Shown: positions 59,118-64,000 of the stretch, one piece after another | Layout of the letters: every line of letters starts with the position of its first letter | How positions within the stretch are numbered: position 1 is the first letter of the stretch | Translations under genes and position numbers: made by a program | The notes under the pieces: generated by a model | Database searches by the model: none | What the model saw: the letters and a program-made list of their open reading frames with translations, nothing else | What the model was told of the DNA's origin: nothing | Assembly (NCBI GenBank): GCA_016946835.1 | Contig: JACVTC010000011.1 | Location: 108,501-172,500, forward strand | Origin: Neocallimastix lanati (nom. inval.) | Taxonomy: Eukaryota; Neocallimastigomycota; Neocallimastigomycetes; Neocallimastigales; Neocallimastigaceae | Length of the DNA stretch: 64,000 bases | Direction: 5' to 3'

Positions 59118-60360
59118 AATTTAAAATATTCGTTTAAAATATATATATATATACTTTTATATTAATAATATATTATATTATTTCTTTTTAAAAATAATAA
59201 ATAAAATAAAAATATAAAAATGAATTTGTAATAATTTTATTAAATAATATTATTAAAATGAATAAATTTTAAAATTTTAAGTAAAAATGAATTACTTTAA
59301 AAAAAATTTTCATTTTTAATGATTTTAATGTTTTCCTTGTCTTTTTTTATATAATGATTAGTATATATATATATATATATATTAATCCTTATTTATACTT
59401 AAAAAATTATATAATTGTAATTTTTCCATATAAAATAGATAATAAAAATAAAAAAAATGAAATATATATATATATATATTTCTCATCTTTTAGGATTTCG
59501 GATATAAAATTATTAATAAATATAAAAATAACTATAATTTCATATTTTTAAAATAATGTTTTTTATAATAATAATAATAATAATAATAATATATTAATAG
59601 CTTAACTAATTATCTCCTTATGAATCTTGTTAAAATTTAAATTATTTAACTTCTGATTTAATAAGTTTTGTATTTATATTAATTATTCCAAAAATTATAA
59701 AATTTTTTATTTTATTTTGGTTTTTATTATAATATTTATTATTAATACTTAAAGTAACAGGGATATATTAATTTAATATAAAAATATAAATATATATATT
59801 TTTTAGATATTTTTATAAGTATATTATTCAATTTACTAAATTTTGTTAAGCATATTTTGATTTTTAAAATAAAAAGTATGAATAAAAGTGTTACTTAATA
59901 GAAGTTAAATATAAAATATAAACATAAAAATTATTTATTTTAATATAATTTTTCTAAAAACTTTATTCAGTAATAAAATTATATTTTAATTATAAATTAA
60001 TACCGAAAATTTTGAATTATTCATTTACTCTATTTTTATAATATTTAATATATTGTAATTTGTTATTGAAAAACAAAAAAGCATAGACTTGCACATAATT
60101 GAAAAACATTTTTTTTATGATTTAACATATTTTTTTAAGTTTTTTTTTTTTTTTTTGATTTTTTATATATAATTTCATTTAAAAGCTAAAAAATAAAAAA
60201 AAATTACAATTCTTTAATAAAATAATTATGTAATAAAATAATTATTTAAAAATTTACTATTAACATAAAATATAAACAAATAAATATAAAGAAATATGAT
60301 TTTATTTGACCTTCTGTAAGCATTTGTAAATGAAATCTATTTATAAAAAAAATAATTAAA
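59118..60360. other. Inter-copy flank E/F
   Basis: No gene. It retains degenerate family flank (AAAGTAACAGGGATATATTA near 59750). TA microsatellites at about 59362-59382 and 59463-59480. Confidence 0.65.
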
Positions 60361-60605
60361 ATATTTAGTAACCACTATGGAATGACATTTGGTAGTCCTC
60401 CTATATATCCTATGTTTTTAAAATCTAACCATCATTATGATCATCATGATTATATTCATCCTTTTGGTCCTCACCATTTTTTTTGTTCTTATCAAAATGT
60501 TCCTGTTTAGTGTTTTACAATGATCTAAAAAGAATTAAAGCTAAATACTGGAACGGAATGTTAGAAATTATTATTAATAAAACTACTAAAACACCGACTG
60601 AATAA
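60361..60605 (+). pseudogene. Internally deleted His-rich/crystallin remnant, copy F
   Basis: The first 140 bp match the family N terminus (NHYGMTFGSPPIYPMFLKSN, then HHYDHHDYIHPFGPHHFF), but the start codon is ATA instead of ATG and a TAG ends the frame near 60510. It joins directly to the last 70 bp of the family gene (IKAKYWNGMLEIIINKTT...TE-stop). All central parts are deleted. Confidence 0.75.
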
Positions 60606-60870
60606 ATAATAAATAATATATATTTAGTGATCAATAATTAAAATTAAAATTTATACATATATCTTTATTTAAATACAAAAATTATATAAAAATATTTAAA
60701 ATGATAATATTAAATTATTATTAAAAATTTAAACATGAAATAAAGGTAAGTATATAAATAATAATTATTGTATATATATTACATATATGTTATATGTGGT
60801 TTATATATATATATATATATTTATTTATTTATTTATTTATTTATTTATCTATTTATTTATTTAATTCTAA

Positions 60871-60901
<31 letters not shown>

Positions 60902-61001
60902 TATATATAAATTATTCATAATAAATAATTAAAAAAAAATAGTATTAAGATGAAAAGATCATTAAAATTCATAATATTATAAACAATTATACAGTTTAAC
61001 G

Positions 61002-61061
<60 letters not shown>

Positions 61062-61122
61062 TTATTATAAAGATATTAATATATCTTTATAATTAAATAT
61101 TAAAATCATTTTTTTATTAAGA
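60606..61122. other. Microsatellite-rich spacer
   Basis: No gene. TTTA and TCTA tetranucleotide runs plus (TA)n at about 60806-60909; poly-A plus (TA)n at 61002-61054. Confidence 0.75.
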
Positions 61123-61180
61123 GTCAGGAATTTAGAGTTTATAACTTTATTAATATATTTTATGATTAAGTTACTAGCAC
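61123..61180. mobile_element. LTR fragment
   Basis: GTCAGGAATTTAGAGTTTAT and the following bases to CTAGCAC match the start of the LTR at 38848, with small gaps. It is a short solo-LTR scrap. Confidence 0.5.
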
Positions 61181-61830
61181 TTATATTCACATATTCTAAA
61201 GGTTTTTATCAATATTATTTATTTATTTACTTATTAATTAATTATTTATTTACTTGTAATTATTATTATATTAATACGCCACTTTTTTAACGCCATTTTT
61301 CTAAATGTGAAAATATATTAAAAATTATTTCTGGTTAATGCTAGAAAAAAAGCTTAAAAAATAAGAATTTCTATATCTTATATGAAATCTTATTTTATTA
61401 AAATTATAATAATATTTATTTCTGTATATATTTTCAATTACTAATATATAATCTTAGAATATTCAATATAATCAAAATCTTAAAATTATATTAATTCAAT
61501 ATAATATATAATATATAAATTATATTATCTTAAATATATTATTTTTAATTATATATTTAAAAAATTTATTAAATTCATTAATATTAATAATATGTAATTA
61601 TTATTTAGTTAATTATTTTAATTATTCTTATTACTTTTATTATTAAATAACAAATTTGAGTATATTAATGAATTGGTTTTTATTCATTAAGAAAAAGTTA
61701 TTCTTTAATAATCTCTTTAATAATATTTTACAGATTAAGAATAAAAATTAAAAAAAAATTATAAAAGGCTTTTTTTCATAAAATATAATTAACAATAAAA
61801 AGGAATCTTATATTAAATAAATAGCTTCAT

Positions 61831-61874
<44 letters not shown>

Positions 61875-61883
61875 AGAACTAAA
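61181..61883. other. AT-rich spacer
   Basis: No gene. Poly-A at about 61834-61871. A short ACGCCAC / AACGCCATT segment near 61276 is the only mixed-composition patch. Confidence 0.65.
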
Positions 61884-62310
61884 ATGGTCATACGTTTTTA
61901 TAAAAATACATTTATATAATAATTGAATCCTGACCATCAAATAATAGCCTAATTAATGAATATTCATTACACAAACCTAATTTTTCATATAAACATGATC
62001 ATTATCATTATCATGATTATGGTCATCATAAACATTTCTATGATATAAAATCTCAGATACTCCCATCATAATACCGTCAATCCTTAAATTCTATCCATCA
62101 TTCTAATAATCATTTTGGTGACTGTTGTCAAACAAAGAATCAATTTATCAGTTGTTCTAACAATTTTATAGATATTAATAAATTATCTAATGAAAGTTTT
62201 CTCTAAATTATATTAAAGCTTTATTTCATTTATTTAATTTAAGTATCAATAGTAATAGAAATAATAATTATAATTATAGTTATAATTCTCTTAAAATTGC
62301 TTTAGAATAG
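61884..62310 (+). pseudogene. Relic of a histidine-rich gene
   Basis: It starts at a plausible ATG (VIRFYKNTF, resembling the family VKNFYGMPF) and is soon broken by stops. It then shows a His tract (HDHYHYHDYGHHKHFYD) and Asn/Ser stretches (SINSNRNNNYNYSYNSLKIA). Multiple stops in every frame. It is probably an ancient member of the His-rich family without a detectable crystallin domain. Confidence 0.45.
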
Positions 62311-62730
62311 TTCTGATATTAGTCCATAAATCTTTTCTTACTATTTTTTGTTTTAATGAGTCTTATTGTAATAATAATTCAAAAGATATATTATTCTTTT
62401 TAAAATATTCTTTTAATATTGTAATATTTCATTTATTAAATATATTCATATATATTATTATAATAAAATTAAATACAAAGAAATAAAAATAAAATTATTT
62501 TTATTATTTTTAGATACTTAGTGTATAATATAATTTATAATGTGTTTTAATGGTCATGTAGTAGTTTCAATGATTAGTAATAAAGGATGGTTAATATTTA
62601 TATTTAGTTTCAATAATTAGTAAAAGAAAGTTAATAATTATATTTAGCTACAATAATTTGTAAAAGATAGTTGAAATCCATTAAAAATATTGATTTAGAC
62701 GTTAATATTTAAATTTTTTATAAATTTTAC

Positions 62731-62764
<34 letters not shown>

Positions 62765-63531
62765 AATTAATAGTAAAATTAATATTGAAATAAATGAAAA
62801 AATTAATTTTACTATTAATTCAAAAAAAAAAAAAAAAAAATGAAATTCATTATATCTGAATTTATAATTCATATATATATATATATATTCTTTTATTTAT
62901 TAACATCATTTATTATTAATTAAGATACATTAATAAAATATTCAATGATTACAATACAATAATTACCTTCGAAAGAAAATAATCCTATTAAACATGATAA
63001 ATTATTTATAATCATTTACCAATATAAATATTTATAAGGACTTTTTTTTTCCATAAATTAAGCTTTAATGAAATATAGATTTTCTTTTTTTTTTCAATAA
63101 TCAATCATATTATTTAATTTTTTTTTTTTAGAAAAAAAAATTAACATGGTAAACTTTAAAATCTGAAGTCTTTTTAACAATATATCTATTATTCTTTTTT
63201 TTAAATAATAAAAATTTTTTATTAATAATTATAATTTAATCGAATCTTCATTTAATTTTATGATAAATTACATTATTATATTTTAATATTTTATAAATAT
63301 AAAATAGTCTAATGGTAATTTAAAAATTGAAGTCAGAATATTCTAATTTAAATTTATTGTTACAATATAATTTTTTTAAAAAAATATAAATACCCTTCTT
63401 TTTAATTTTTTTTTTCTTAATTATTCATTTAACTATTTATGATAAATTTAAATAATTAATAAAATTTTAACCATCATATAAACGATTCACTGAATATCAA
63501 TATAATTATACATAAAAAATTACATACCAAA
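62311..63531. other. AT-rich intergenic DNA with a long inverted repeat
   Basis: No gene. It contains the inverted repeat described separately at 62732-62840 and the upstream region of the gene at 63532. Confidence 0.65.
62732..62840. repeat. Long perfect inverted repeat
   Basis: GAATTAATAGTAAAATTAAT (62764-62783) and its exact reverse complement (62802-62821) are flanked by a T run on the left and an A run on the right that extend the pairing to nearly 40 bp, with an 18-bp loop. Confidence 0.9.
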
Positions 63532-63987
63532 ATGACTGAAAATAGATATAACAAACAAATAAATTTATTTAATGTTCCAAAAACTAATCTATATAGTAAT
63601 CATGATAATATAAAAATTCATTTAGAAAATAATCCTCATAAATCATATAAATATCATAAGCATCAGAGACTTAATAATCATATGCACTATGGTTCATGTA
63701 AAAATTCTCAAAATCAAATTTCATATCATTCAAATAATATAAGTAGTGAACACAATTCAAGTTCTCTAAGCAATAAAAATTCTGTTATATCTTTTCAACA
63801 TAAAAGAATTAAGCCAATGGAAAGAAGATTTTCTGTGCATTTTAAAAGAGATTTATCATGTTTGATAAATATTATCGAACATAAAAATAATTCAGATATC
63901 TCAAGTCTACCTAAAATTAATGAAGATAAAATAAAGATGATATTAGAAAAATGTCGAGTTTTGGCTAATATCGAAAGTTTAAATTAA
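63532..63987 (+). CDS. Small basic Ser/His/Asn protein of unknown function
   Basis: The 151-aa frame follows a typical AT-rich leader and ends just before the window edge. The N-terminal half is polar and has a modest His content (HKSYKYHKHQRLNNHMHYGS). The central part is Ser/Asn-rich. The C-terminal part looks structured: KPMERRFSVHFKRDLSCLIN (about 98-118) and a final helix NEDKIKMILEKCRVLANIES. The RRFS motif fits a basophilic-kinase site. No signal peptide, membrane span or known domain is recognised. Its place at the edge of the His-rich array may be coincidental, and it has no crystallin-like segment. Confidence 0.7.
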   Translation: MTENRYNKQINLFNVPKTNLYSNHDNIKIHLENNPHKSYKYHKHQRLNNHMHYGSCKNSQNQISYHSNNISSEHNSSSLSNKNSVISFQHKRIKPMERRFSVHFKRDLSCLINIIEHKNNSDISSLPKINEDKIKMILEKCRVLANIESLN

Positions 63988-64000
63988 AAAAAAAAAAATA

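Noticed and set aside
59354-59551. 65-codon frame downstream of copy E
   Set aside because: Built from TA microsatellite and family flank; not conserved in other flanks.

Overview
This looks like nuclear DNA from an extremely AT-rich eukaryote. Homopolymer and microsatellite tracts fill the intergenic space, genes sit several kilobases apart, proteins carry poly-Asn runs, TAA and TAG act as stops, and one gene has clear GT-AG introns. I favour an anaerobic gut fungus (Neocallimastigomycota): the base composition and gene spacing fit, and the spliced gene resembles a fungal TPR-like family. A dictyostelid amoeba cannot be excluded from sequence alone, since those also have Asn-rich proteins and small heat-shock proteins with low-complexity insertions.

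Layout. 1-4.9 kb: a seven-exon minus-strand gene for an acidic TPR-like protein (495 aa when spliced). 5-14 kb: no convincing gene, but a 49-bp minisatellite array, two short retroelement-like insertions with target-site duplications (TSDs), a possible 111-bp MITE and a 7-bp satellite. 14-19.3 kb: an intronless 1778-aa Asn-rich protein of unknown function. 21-30 kb: three canonical HSP20/alpha-crystallin genes. Two encode identical proteins inside a roughly 2.4-kb duplicated segment, with a third retroelement copy between them. 31.6-32.9 kb: a decayed coding remnant. 35.2 kb: a seven-pass membrane protein. 37.6-38.4 kb: a double chagasin-type (I42) cysteine-protease inhibitor. 38.8-39.6 kb: an LTR-element remnant.

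40.9-62.3 kb holds the most unusual locus: a tandem family whose members join a long histidine-rich, repeat-bearing N-terminal region to a divergent C-terminal alpha-crystallin domain. Two copies are intact (738 and 545 aa). One has lost the crystallin domain through a deletion marked by a perfect 19-bp inverted repeat. One has frameshifts and a stop, two are fragments, and two are older His-rich relics. The copies share flanking DNA, a TATA box about 185-205 bp upstream of the start, and a palindromic block resembling a heat-shock element. The shared fold, the low-complexity insertion at the same place in the domain, and the proximity to HSP20 genes suggest these genes derive from a small heat-shock protein that gained a metal-binding-like His-rich region. 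Between two copies lies an insertion hot spot with a fragment resembling a bacterial YefM/Phd antitoxin, a foldback element and a tRNA-like segment.

The last gene (63.5 kb) encodes a 151-aa protein of unknown function. No rRNA, intact tRNA or CRISPR array was seen.
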